Translations under genes and position numbers: made by a program
Assembly (NCBI RefSeq): GCF_019308285.1
Contig: NZ_WWEM01000035.1
Coordinates: 62,001 to 126,000, forward strand
Direction of reading: 5' to 3'
Length of the DNA stretch: 64,000 nt
From: Flavobacterium quisquiliarum
GTDB lineage: Bacteria > Bacteroidota > Bacteroidia > Flavobacteriales > Flavobacteriaceae
Shown: positions 7,873 through 16,047 of the stretch, in pieces
How the letters are laid out: each line of letters starts with the position of its first letter
How positions within the stretch are numbered: position 1 is the stretch's first letter
Notes under the pieces: model-generated
What the model was told of the DNA's origin: nothing
Seen by the model: the letters and a program-made list of their open reading frames with translations, nothing else
Database searches by the model: none

Positions 7873-8652
7873 ATGAAAATCCAAAAACCTTTAATATTGG
7901 TAACAAACGATGATGGTATTTTAGCCCCAGGAATACGAGCTCTAATCAGCGTTATGGAAACAATTGGAGACGTAATCGTTGTTGCTCCAGACAAACCTCA
8001 AAGTGCAATGGGCCACGCCATAACCATAAACAATACTTTGTTTCTAGATAAAATTTCTAAAGATGATGACGCGATTGCAGAATACAGTTGCTCTGGAACT
8101 CCCGTTGACTGCGTAAAACTGGCAGTAAACGAGATTCTGAAACGCAAACCTGATTTATGCGTTTCTGGTATCAATCACGGATCTAACTCCTCAATAAACG
8201 TAATTTATTCTGGAACAATGAGCGCAGCAGTTGAAGCTGGAATCGAAGGCATTCAGTCTATTGGTTTTTCGCTTTTAGACTTTGACTGGAATGCCGATTT
8301 TGAACCAATAAAATCTTTCGTTAAAAGAATAACTTTAGAAACTTTACAAAACAAATTGCCCCCCGGAGTTGTTTTAAATGTAAACTTTCCAAAACTGAAA
8401 GAATCTGAAATTAAAGGCATTAAAGTTTGTCGTCAAGCGAAAGCCTATTACGCGCAAAAATTTGATAAAAGACAAACTCCTTTTGGGAAAGATTATTACT
8501 GGCTTGCCGGAAAATTTATCAATGAAGATCAAGGCGAAGATACCGATGAATGGGCTCTTGCAAATGGCTATGTTTCTGTTGTTCCCGTACAATTTGATCT
8601 TACCGCACATCATTCTATTCAACAACTTAATACTTGGAAATTAAATGGCTAA
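7873..8652 (+). CDS. surE: 5'/3'-nucleotidase SurE
   Basis: SurE removes phosphate from nucleoside monophosphates and is metal dependent. The metal-binding NDDG is at residues 12-15, followed by LAPGIRAL, the APDKPQSAMGHAIT loop with the conserved Ser, and SGINHGSN with the conserved Asn. The length of 259 is normal. It overlaps the next small gene by eight bases, and lpxB follows after that, an arrangement that suggests a shared transcript although lpxB also has its own -7 box. Cytoplasmic. Confidence 0.95.
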   Translation: MKIQKPLILVTNDDGILAPGIRALISVMETIGDVIVVAPDKPQSAMGHAITINNTLFLDKISKDDDAIAEYSCSGTPVDCVKLAVNEILKRKPDLCVSGINHGSNSSINVIYSGTMSAAVEAGIEGIQSIGFSLLDFDWNADFEPIKSFVKRITLETLQNKLPPGVVLNVNFPKLKESEIKGIKVCRQAKAYYAQKFDKRQTPFGKDYYWLAGKFINEDQGEDTDEWALANGYVSVVPVQFDLTAHHSIQQLNTWKLNG

Positions 8653-8914
8653 AGAATTACTAATTGGTTTTTTAATCGGAATTTTTACTGCGCTTTTAGG
8701 CAGTTATTTGTTTATTGCTTTTTTTACAAATTTTGATATCTCATCTGGTCTTTATGTTATGAGAGAACAAGGTTATCTCGGAAAAATTATCACCATAGGC
8801 ACGCTTTTAGACCTAGCTGTTTTTGGTATTCTTTTAAAAAGAAATAAAGAAATCATGGCTCGAGGCGTAATTTTAGCAGTGATTGTATTAGCGATTTCTA
8901 CATTAGTTTTATAA
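8645..8914 (+). CDS. Small membrane protein between surE and lpxB
   Basis: The 89-residue protein has three hydrophobic segments (about 5-25, 45-65 and 70-88) joined by short polar loops, including a basic loop (LKRNKEIMAR). I do not recognise a named family. It overlaps surE by eight bases and precedes lpxB by about 50, so translational coupling to surE is likely. A role linked to the envelope is only a guess from position. Confidence 0.75.
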   Translation: MAKELLIGFLIGIFTALLGSYLFIAFFTNFDISSGLYVMREQGYLGKIITIGTLLDLAVFGILLKRNKEIMARGVILAVIVLAISTLVL

Positions 8915-8918
8915 ATCT

Positions 8919-8926
8919 TATCTTTG
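8919..8926 (+). promoter_or_regulatory. Probable -7 promoter box of lpxB
   Basis: TATCTTTG matches TAnnTTTG and lies 39 bases before the lpxB ATG. No well-spaced TTG is visible upstream. It shows that the ATG at 8966 is the better start, since an in-frame upstream codon at 8924 falls inside the box. Confidence 0.5.
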
Positions 8927-8965
8927 CTTAGTGACAACTTTAGCACTATTTTCAAAAAAATCAAC

Positions 8966-10084
8966 ATGAAATATTACATAATTGCAGGTGAAGCCTCGGG
9001 AGATTTACACGGATCTAACTTAATGAAAGCATTATATGTCGAAGATCCTCAGGCAGAAATCCGATTTTGGGGAGGCGATTTAATGCAAAAAGCAGGCGGA
9101 ACTCTAGTAAAACATTACCGTGATCTTGCTTTTATGGGCTTTATTGAAGTTATTTTTAATTTAAAAACTATTTTAAACAATATTAAAATCTGTAAAAAAG
9201 ACATTCTGGAGTTTCAACCAGATGTCATTATTTTTATTGATTATCCAGGTTTTAATATGCGAATAGCTAAATGGGCTAAAGAATTAGGTTATAAAACTCA
9301 TTATTATATTTCTCCGCAGATTTGGGCTTGGAAAGAAAACCGTATCAAAGCCATCAAACAAGATGTTGACAAGATGTATGTTATTCTTCCTTTTGAAAAA
9401 AGTTTCTACGAAGACAAACATCATTATCCCGTAGATTTTGTTGGACATCCATTAATTGATGCTATTCAAAATCAGCCTCCGTTTGATGAAGGTTTATTTA
9501 GAAAAGAAAATAATTTAGGCGAAAAACCAATTATTGCCGTTTTACCAGGAAGCCGTAAACAAGAAATTACCAAAATGCTAAGTGTAATGCTTAGCGTAGT
9601 GGATGATTTTCAGGATTACGAATTTGTAATTGCGGGGGCGCCAAGTCAGGAATACGAATTTTATCAGCAATTTCTAAAAAATAAAAACATTGCATTTGTT
9701 TCGAACAAAACGTACGATTTGCTTCGTTCTTCAAAAGCTGCTCTGGTAACTTCTGGCACTGCTACTTTAGAAACTGCTCTTTTCAAAGTTCCTGAAGTTG
9801 TTTGTTATAAAGGAAGTGAAGTTTCGTATCAAATTGCAAAACGCATTATCACTTTAAAATACATTTCGCTGGTGAATTTAATTATGGATCAGGAAGTGGT
9901 AACGGAATTAATTCAAGGCGACTGCAATAAAAAACGAATCAAAGAAGAACTGCAGAAATTATTAGACCCTGAATACCGCACTAGATTACTTCATAATTAT
10001 GATATTTTAGAGCAAAAATTAGGTGGAGTTGGCGCGAGTAAAAACACAGCCAAACTTATAGTTGCCGATTTAAAAAACGCTTAA
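8966..10084 (+). CDS. lpxB: Lipid-A-disaccharide synthase
   Basis: LpxB condenses UDP-2,3-diacylglucosamine with lipid X to form the lipid A disaccharide on the inner face of the membrane. The 372-residue GT19 protein starts MKYYIIAGEASGDLHGS, the diagnostic N-terminus, and has PDVIIFIDYPGFNMR, YISPQIWAWKENR, FVGHPL, LPGSRKQEI and TSGTATLETAL, all family landmarks in the right order. The start at ATG 8966 is set by this N-terminus. It is 10 bases upstream of the NlpC/P60 gene. Confidence 0.96.
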   Translation: MKYYIIAGEASGDLHGSNLMKALYVEDPQAEIRFWGGDLMQKAGGTLVKHYRDLAFMGFIEVIFNLKTILNNIKICKKDILEFQPDVIIFIDYPGFNMRIAKWAKELGYKTHYYISPQIWAWKENRIKAIKQDVDKMYVILPFEKSFYEDKHHYPVDFVGHPLIDAIQNQPPFDEGLFRKENNLGEKPIIAVLPGSRKQEITKMLSVMLSVVDDFQDYEFVIAGAPSQEYEFYQQFLKNKNIAFVSNKTYDLLRSSKAALVTSGTATLETALFKVPEVVCYKGSEVSYQIAKRIITLKYISLVNLIMDQEVVTELIQGDCNKKRIKEELQKLLDPEYRTRLLHNYDILEQKLGGVGASKNTAKLIVADLKNA

Positions 10085-10094
10085 ATAATTTATT

Positions 10095-10580
10095 TTGAAA
10101 AGAGTACTAATTTTTCTGCTTTTAGCTGTTGCTTTTACCTCGTGTAAATCAACTTCAAATGCCGTAAGCAAAAACGAATCCAAAAAAGAAAGCAGAAATC
10201 TAGTCAATAATTTAGTCGAAAAAGCAACAGACAATATTGGAGTTCGCTACAAAGCTGGTGGAACTACAAAAAGTGGTTTCGACTGCTCTGGTTTAGTTTA
10301 TACCACTTTTCAAAGCGAAAATATAACATTACCAAGAGCTTCTTATGAACAGGCTAAAATAGGAAAAGTGATCCCCCTGAATGACGCGAAAAAAGGAGAT
10401 TTAATCTTTTTTAAAACCAATAAAAGCAGACAAATTAATCATGTTGGACTAATCACAGAAGTCAATTCTGACGAAGTAAAATTTGTGCATTCTTCTACTT
10501 CAAAAGGCGTAATAATTTCCTCTACTAAAGAACCTTATTACAAAAACTCTTTTGAACAAGTCAACAGAATTCTAAATTAA
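10095..10580 (+). CDS. NlpC/P60 family cell-wall peptidase, lipoprotein
   Basis: The 161-residue lipoprotein (lipobox Cys17, FTSC) carries an NlpC/P60 domain. The catalytic Cys64 is in GFDCSGLVY, the His in INHVGLI and the third polar residue near VKFVHSS. Such enzymes cut D-Glu/diaminopimelate bonds in peptidoglycan. The start is TTG 10095; there is no usable ATG and the signal peptide begins directly after it. It follows lpxB by 10 bases and precedes comEC. Confidence 0.9.
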   Translation: MKRVLIFLLLAVAFTSCKSTSNAVSKNESKKESRNLVNNLVEKATDNIGVRYKAGGTTKSGFDCSGLVYTTFQSENITLPRASYEQAKIGKVIPLNDAKKGDLIFFKTNKSRQINHVGLITEVNSDEVKFVHSSTSKGVIISSTKEPYYKNSFEQVNRILN

Positions 10581-10635
10581 ATAATTCTTTTAAAAATTTA
10601 TTATTTTTCTTACAATTATTTAATACTTTTAAGCC

Positions 10636-12660
10636 ATGAAAGTATTAGATTTTCCATTGGTTAAAATTACTATTGCCTTTATATTAGGAGTTATTGCATC
10701 TTATTATATGCATTTCTCCATTTGGTTGACAATATATTTGCTGTGTTTGTTTTTCGTATTATTTTGTACGAATTATATCTTGAATTTAAAAAGCTCCAAA
10801 AAGTCTATGTTCTTTGGACTTTCTGTTTATGCATTATCTTTTATTCTTGGCGCTCTGACCCTTTTAAGCCATACAGAAAATCTTCAAAAAGACAACTACT
10901 CTAATTATAAAAGTGCTTTTGAAAAACCCGAAACTATCGTTTTATTGCTTCGTGAAAAATTAAAAAGCAACGATTATAGCGATCGTTATATTGCTCATAT
11001 CGAAAGCATTTCAAACAAAAAATACAAAGGAAAAATAATAATCAATGTTCAAAAAGACAGTAGTAAAAGTGCGCTTATAATTGGAAATCGAATTAAAATC
11101 AAAATTACTTTACAGCGCAATAAATCGAATAAAAATCCGAATCAATTTGATTACAGCCGTTATTTAGCCAACAAACAGATTTTTGCACAAATCTATTGTC
11201 AGAAAAGCCAAATTTCGGTCAGTCAAACCATTGAAAAAGACATTTGGTATTACTGCGCCAAACTGCATTCTCGAATAATTTCGAATCTCGAGAAATCACA
11301 TTTCAGCAAGTCAGAAATGAATGTTGCCCTTGCTTTAATTTTGGGACAACAGCAGGAAATTTCACAGGATATTATTCAGGATTACCAATATTCTGGAGCC
11401 ACTCACATCTTATCTGTTTCTGGTTTACATGTGGGTTTTATAATGCTTTTTATCACTTTCGTTTTAAAACCAATTCCAAACACCAAAAGAGGATCATTTG
11501 TTAAACTTATCTCAATTCTTATTGCTCTAGCTGGATTTGCCATTATTTCGGGACTTTCTCCTTCTGTTCTAAGATCCGTTGTTATGTTTTCTTTTTTAGC
11601 AATTGGAAATCATCTGCGTAGAAACGGCAATATTTATCATACATTATTAGTTTCAATTCTGCTCATACTGCTTTTCGAACCTTATTTTTTATTTGATGTT
11701 GGTTTTCAATTAAGTTATTTGGCCTTGTTTTTTATTTTATGGCTTCAACCCGTATTTAAGAATATCTACAAACCAAAGAACAAATTATTCATTTACATTT
11801 GGGAAGCTCTAACGGTTTCTTTTGCTGCTCAAATAGGTACTCTACCTTTATGTTTATATTATTTTCATCAATTTCCAGGCTTGTTCTTTGTTACCAATAT
11901 AATAATACTGCCTGTTTTATCTTTTATAATGATTGCGGGAATCATTATAATGATCATCGCTATTTTTACCAGCCCGCCATTATTTATAACTTTAATTTTT
12001 GAAAAGAGTATCTATCTTTTGAATTTAATGATACATGCGGTAGCTTCAATCGAATCCTTTGTTATTCGAGATATCAGCTTTAACTCTTATTATCTATTTA
12101 CATTTTACCTCCTTATCATTTTTTCGATTGTATGGATTAAAAAGCCGAATTTCAGCAAACTTGTCTTCGTATTCTGTTCTATAATTTTAGTACAACTTTC
12201 ATTTATTCTAACCAAACTCAAAAGTGAAAATGAAGAGGAGTTAATTGTTTACAACGAAAAAAATAATACGCTCATTTCTGAACGCACTGGAAAAACCATC
12301 ACTTTATACACGAAAAACAAGCTTTTAGAGAAAAATAGAAATATAAATTCTTATCTCGTAGGAAATTCAATTTCCCTAAATAAAATTAAAAACATTCAAA
12401 ATGTACTCTATTTTAAGGACAAAAAAATTCTAATAATTGACAGTACGGGAATCTGCCCTATAAATTCAAAACCAGAAATATTGATTCTCACACAAACGCC
12501 TAAGATAAATCTGGACAGATTATTGAAAGAAATAAATCCAAAAATTATAATTGCAGACGGATCAAACAACAATTCAATTCAAAAATTTTGGAAAAACAGT
12601 TGCATCAAAAAAAATATCCCTTTTCATTCTACAAACGAAAAGGGATATTATAAATTATGA
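10636..12660 (+). CDS. comEC: ComEC/Rec2-type DNA uptake channel
   Basis: The 674-residue multipass membrane protein has N-terminal helices, a DUF4131 region, and the Competence domain with LALILGQQQEIS, YSGATHILSVSGLHVGF and GLSPSVLRS, its best-conserved blocks. It would carry single-stranded DNA across the inner membrane. The usual C-terminal metallo-beta-lactamase domain with HxHxDH is absent. Only about 130 residues follow the last helix, with no such motif. Several Bacteroidota members have this shortened form. Its last codons contain the minus-strand terminator of the next gene. Confidence 0.92.
   Translation: MKVLDFPLVKITIAFILGVIASYYMHFSIWLTIYLLCLFFVLFCTNYILNLKSSKKSMFFGLSVYALSFILGALTLLSHTENLQKDNYSNYKSAFEKPETIVLLLREKLKSNDYSDRYIAHIESISNKKYKGKIIINVQKDSSKSALIIGNRIKIKITLQRNKSNKNPNQFDYSRYLANKQIFAQIYCQKSQISVSQTIEKDIWYYCAKLHSRIISNLEKSHFSKSEMNVALALILGQQQEISQDIIQDYQYSGATHILSVSGLHVGFIMLFITFVLKPIPNTKRGSFVKLISILIALAGFAIISGLSPSVLRSVVMFSFLAIGNHLRRNGNIYHTLLVSILLILLFEPYFLFDVGFQLSYLALFFILWLQPVFKNIYKPKNKLFIYIWEALTVSFAAQIGTLPLCLYYFHQFPGLFFVTNIIILPVLSFIMIAGIIIMIIAIFTSPPLFITLIFEKSIYLLNLMIHAVASIESFVIRDISFNSYYLFTFYLLIIFSIVWIKKPNFSKLVFVFCSIILVQLSFILTKLKSENEEELIVYNEKNNTLISERTGKTITLYTKNKLLEKNRNINSYLVGNSISLNKIKNIQNVLYFKDKKILIIDSTGICPINSKPEILILTQTPKINLDRLLKEINPKIIIADGSNNNSIQKFWKNSCIKKNIPFHSTNEKGYYKL
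12613..12649 (-). terminator. Terminator inside the 3' end of comEC
   Basis: A perfect 12-bp stem (12613-12624 with 12638-12649) lies within the comEC reading frame. Read on the minus strand it is followed by eight T, so it serves the thioredoxin-like gene that ends at 12665. Confidence 0.8.
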
Positions 12661-12664
12661 TTTT

Positions 12665-13114
12665 CTATTCTGGATTTAAAATCAAATTAGATTCAGAAAT
12701 CCAAGCCCTTACACCTGAAGACACATAAGATATGAGTCCAAGTTTATTGAAATTTGTTTTTCCTTTTCTAACAGATACCGACGTAAAGCATACCTGAGGT
12801 ATTTCTTCAATACCAAAAGCGTTTTTCAATCTTAAATTTTGCTCTTTTGCATCGTTTTCAATTGAAGCATCAGAGAGATCTAATTTTACCAAAATAACAT
12901 TCTTTTTAGACCATTCTTCAAATTCTCGCGTAGAAAAAATTTCATTTTGAAGTTTTGGATTCGCACCTTGGCCAGTGAAAAAAATTAGCAAAGGTTTTCT
13001 TTTTTCTGCACTAACAGCGACAGCATCATTAATATCTGTTCTCCAGATAGCTTCTTGGGCATTCACAAAAAAAGAGCCCAAAAAGAGTAGTAGGATAAGT
13101 AGTTTTCGAAGCAT
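12665..13114 (-). CDS. Thioredoxin-fold protein without CxxC (copy 3)
   Basis: This 149-residue secreted protein (signal peptide ending VNAQ) is a paralogue of the two genes that follow on the minus-strand map. The region that holds the redox motif in the intact copy reads FFTGQGANPKLQNEIF: both active-site cysteines are gone and the segment is three residues shorter. The cis-proline region is kept as EEIPQVCF, with a new Cys109. It probably no longer catalyses dithiol exchange; a binding or chaperone role is possible. The gene ends tail to tail with comEC. Confidence 0.85.
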   Translation of the reverse strand: MLRKLLILLLFLGSFFVNAQEAIWRTDINDAVAVSAEKRKPLLIFFTGQGANPKLQNEIFSTREFEEWSKKNVILVKLDLSDASIENDAKEQNLRLKNAFGIEEIPQVCFTSVSVRKGKTNFNKLGLISYVSSGVRAWISESNLILNPE

Positions 13115-13301
13115 AAAATTTGGTTTTGGCTATGTTAATAAAAACTAAAATAACATAAAAATTAAACCAAACGAATTATTTAACAAATTAATAATGGTCT
13201 TCTAAACATTAAAATCAAATTGATAATAAACGATGCTTTTTTTATTAAATCAAAAAAAAATAACATTAAAAAAAATGAAATTCTAGGCAGGAAATTTTCA
13301 T

Positions 13302-13337
13302 CAAAAAAAAATCCCTTTCTGTAAAACAAAAAGGGAT
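13302..13337 (-). terminator. Terminator of thioredoxin-like copy 2
   Basis: ATCCCTTT (13311-13318) pairs with AAAGGGAT (13330-13337), and on the minus strand a run of nine or more T follows. It is 38 bases after the stop of the 13376-13828 gene. Confidence 0.8.
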
Positions 13338-13375
13338 CAAAAAAAAAATTAAAATAAAAGTTGAAAGTAATCTTC

Positions 13376-13828
13376 CTATTCTACTGGATGCAAAATCGAA
13401 TTGGACTCTGCAATCCACGCTTTAGCTCCGCCAGGTTTATAAGCTATTTTTCCTAAAGCACTGAATGTAGTTTTGTTTTTTCTGACTGATGCCATTGCGA
13501 AACACACTTCTGGAAGATCTTGAACACCAAACGCATTTTTTAACTTCACATTTTGCTCACGATCACTATCAGATGCATTCATATCTGATAAATCTAGTTT
13601 TACTAAAACCACATTATCACGCGACCAAACGGCAAAATCGGGGGTTTTAAAAATTTCATTTTGGAGATTTTCTGGTACACCTGAGGCAGTGAATAAAATC
13701 AACATTGGTTTCTTCTGGTCATTACTAATTGCAATTGCATCTGTCATGTTAGTTCTCCATGCCAAATTTTGTGACTGCATTACAAATGACCCAAAAAAAA
13801 CTAGTAGGATAAGTAGTTTTTTAGTCAT
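13376..13828 (-). CDS. Thioredoxin-fold protein without CxxC (copy 2)
   Basis: The 150-residue secreted protein has a signal peptide ending MQSQ and the same layout as its neighbours. At the redox site it reads LFTASGVPENLQNEIF, again with no cysteine and a three-residue deletion relative to the CGWC copy. The cis-Pro motif is DLPEVCF with Cys109, the same position as in the third copy. Signal-peptide codons and the leader (TTGGTTTTGG) are nearly identical to those of the third copy, so these two arose by the later duplication. Own terminator and upstream gap of about 215 bases suggest separate transcription. Confidence 0.85.
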   Translation of the reverse strand: MTKKLLILLVFFGSFVMQSQNLAWRTNMTDAIAISNDQKKPMLILFTASGVPENLQNEIFKTPDFAVWSRDNVVLVKLDLSDMNASDSDREQNVKLKNAFGVQDLPEVCFAMASVRKNKTTFSALGKIAYKPGGAKAWIAESNSILHPVE

Positions 13829-13993
13829 ATTAATTGGTTTTGGTTAGATTAGCATGACGAAATTAACATAATATTTTAATTTTCCAATTTTTATTAGGTA
13901 TAAAAATACATTATATGTTTTTTTAGTTGTAATAAAATATAAAATACGTAAAAACACTTATAACGATTGAAAACTTTTTCTTACTAAACAAAA

Positions 13994-14022
13994 AAAGCCC
14001 CTCACAAAATGTGAGGGGCTTT
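13994..14022 (-). terminator. Terminator of the CGWC thioredoxin gene
   Basis: A perfect 12-bp GC-rich stem (13994-14005 with 14011-14022) with a 5-base loop. On the minus strand six T follow. It lies 22 bases past the stop codon. Confidence 0.9.
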
Positions 14023-14043
14023 CTATTTATTTTACTGTTTTAA

Positions 14044-14511
14044 TTATGATTTTTTCGGATGTACAATTCCTTCTGCAACTGTAAGCCAAGCAGACGGTCC
14101 GCCCGCAACATAACCTGTTTTTCCTAAACCTTTAAAATTTACTCTTCCGTCTTTAGATTCTGCACTTGTAAAGAAAACTGTTGGAAAACCTTGAATTCCA
14201 AAAGCCTGCTGTAACTCAAGATTTTGATTCTTAAGTTCAGGAGTCTGCGGCACAGCTCTTGGGTAATCCAATTCAACCAAAACTACATTAGTAGAAGCCC
14301 ATTTTTTAAATTCTTCAGTTTTTAAAACTTCATTCTGTAAACGAATACACCAACCACACCAATCACTGCCAGTAAAAAACATCAACATAGGTTTTTGTTC
14401 TTTATTACTCACCGTAATTGCTTCTCGAACATCTGTATACCATTTTAATTCCTGTGCCTGAAGGTTCGAAGCACCAATTAAAAACAACGCAATAAGTATT
14501 ATTTTTTTCAT
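14044..14511 (-). CDS. Periplasmic thioredoxin-family protein (CGWC)
   Basis: The 155-residue secreted protein has a signal peptide (cleaved after LQAQ) and a thioredoxin-like fold with the redox motif GSDWCGWC at Cys52 and Cys55, then the cis-proline loop GFPTVFF. This resembles the DUF255/thioredoxin_7 group, which acts as a thiol-disulfide exchanger in the periplasm. It is the intact member of three tandem paralogues. It begins 50 bases after the second POT transporter gene on the same strand and ends at a strong terminator, so it may be the last gene of the dpp4 operon or have its own promoter in that gap. Confidence 0.9.
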   Translation of the reverse strand: MKKIILIALFLIGASNLQAQELKWYTDVREAITVSNKEQKPMLMFFTGSDWCGWCIRLQNEVLKTEEFKKWASTNVVLVELDYPRAVPQTPELKNQNLELQQAFGIQGFPTVFFTSAESKDGRVNFKGLGKTGYVAGGPSAWLTVAEGIVHPKKS

Positions 14512-14561
14512 AATGGGGAAATTTTGACAAATTTACACAAAAACAGATTGCAAAAACATTG

Positions 14562-16046
14562 CTATTTTACTTCTTGCATTAATTTTTTAATTAATGGCGA
14601 GATCGCAATTAAAATAATACCCGCTACAAGTGAATAAATAGCCAATTGATAATAACCTTCCGTGTAAGATTGTAATTTAGATAATAATGTATCCCCCGTG
14701 TTTGATCTCGAAATTTCTGCTCCTAATTTTCCAGCTGCAAGTTGCCCAAATGCACTTGCCAAAAACCACAATCCCATCATCATTCCAAATAATCGCTTTG
14801 GAGATAACTTTGTAATAATAGACATTCCGATTGGCCCCAAACAAAGCTCACCAATAGTCGTTACCAAATAAGCAAATGTAAACACATTCAAAGAAGCAAT
14901 ACCTTGAGCATTCGCAAAAAATCTAGTCAAGTAAAAAATATAAAATGAAGTCGCAAGGAACAAAAATCCAATTCCGAATTTAATTAAGGTATTAGGTTCA
15001 ATTTTTCTTTTTCCCATCCAAATCCACAGCAATCCAATTAACGGACTCAATACTACTACAAAGAATGTATTTGAACTATTGTTTATGATGTTCGGATCAA
15101 TATTAAAAAATAATAATTTATTATCTAAATTGTCTTTTGCAAAAAGAGATAAAGATCCACCGCTCTGTTCATAAATCGCATTAAACAGAAGATAGAAAAA
15201 CACAAAGAGAAATGCTGCGAAAAGTTTTTTCTGCAACTTAACATCTCCAAGTTTTATTAACTCATAAGTAAAATACAGAACAGCAATAATACCAATTGTA
15301 TACATAAAATAATCAGTATAATCAGTATTTTTTACCATTATAAAAATAAATGGAATACTTAAAAGCGACAGTGCATAAACTGTAATTTCGCGAATTTTTC
15401 TTGTAGATGGTTTTAAATCTAATAACGGAGAATCTCCTATTGGCCCCAAATATTTTTTAGTAAACAAGAATGTGATCAATCCTAAAAACATTACCAATGC
15501 TGCCGATAAAAAGCACAGTTGCCATGAATAATATTTTCCCAAATAAACACATAAAGCACCTCCAAAAAGACCTCCAACATTTATTCCTGCGTAAAACATT
15601 CCGTAACCCGCATCTCTTCTTCCATCATCTTCTTTATACAGCTCTCCAACCATTGAAGAAACGTTTGGCTTAAAAAAACCTGTTCCAATAATAGAAAAAG
15701 CAATTCCGTAGTAAAACATTTCCTGAGGAGAAAAAGCAATCAAAAGATTTCCAAGAATCATTACGATAGCTCCGAAAAATAATGATTTTTTAAATCCTAA
15801 AACTTTATCAGCAAAAATACCGCCGACAAAAGTAAAAGCATATACAAAAGCCTGAATAGCTCCGTATTGTAAATTAGCATGTTCATCTTTTAGAAAAAGC
15901 TGATCTACCATAAAAATAGTCAATACACCGCGCATTCCGTAGAAACAGAAACGTTCCCACATTTCAACAAAAAACAAGTACCACAATTGCTTTGGGTACT
16001 TGCCTTCAAAATTTTGAATTTCTTCTAGAGTAATTTTCTTTTCCAT
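14562..16046 (-). CDS. POT family proton-coupled peptide transporter (second)
   Basis: The protein of about 494 residues has 12 to 14 membrane segments. Its N-terminus has the POT signature FVEMWERFCFYGMRG (ExxER, proton coupling), then GGIFADKVLGFKKS, the MFS loop, and GxGFFKPNVSSMVGELY. It imports di- and tripeptides with protons. ATG 16046 lies one base after the stop of the upstream transporter; ATG 16061 would add five residues and overlap it by 14 bases. With dpp4 and the first transporter it forms an operon for peptide scavenging. Confidence 0.93.
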   Translation of the reverse strand: MEKKITLEEIQNFEGKYPKQLWYLFFVEMWERFCFYGMRGVLTIFMVDQLFLKDEHANLQYGAIQAFVYAFTFVGGIFADKVLGFKKSLFFGAIVMILGNLLIAFSPQEMFYYGIAFSIIGTGFFKPNVSSMVGELYKEDDGRRDAGYGMFYAGINVGGLFGGALCVYLGKYYSWQLCFLSAALVMFLGLITFLFTKKYLGPIGDSPLLDLKPSTRKIREITVYALSLLSIPFIFIMVKNTDYTDYFMYTIGIIAVLYFTYELIKLGDVKLQKKLFAAFLFVFFYLLFNAIYEQSGGSLSLFAKDNLDNKLLFFNIDPNIINNSSNTFFVVVLSPLIGLLWIWMGKRKIEPNTLIKFGIGFLFLATSFYIFYLTRFFANAQGIASLNVFTFAYLVTTIGELCLGPIGMSIITKLSPKRLFGMMMGLWFLASAFGQLAAGKLGAEISRSNTGDTLLSKLQSYTEGYYQLAIYSLVAGIILIAISPLIKKLMQEVK

Positions 16047-16047
16047 T

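Noticed and set aside
10636..12660. comEC considered truncated or frameshifted
   Set aside because: The missing metallo-beta-lactamase domain is usual for Bacteroidota members and the frame ends cleanly with no remnant of the domain downstream.
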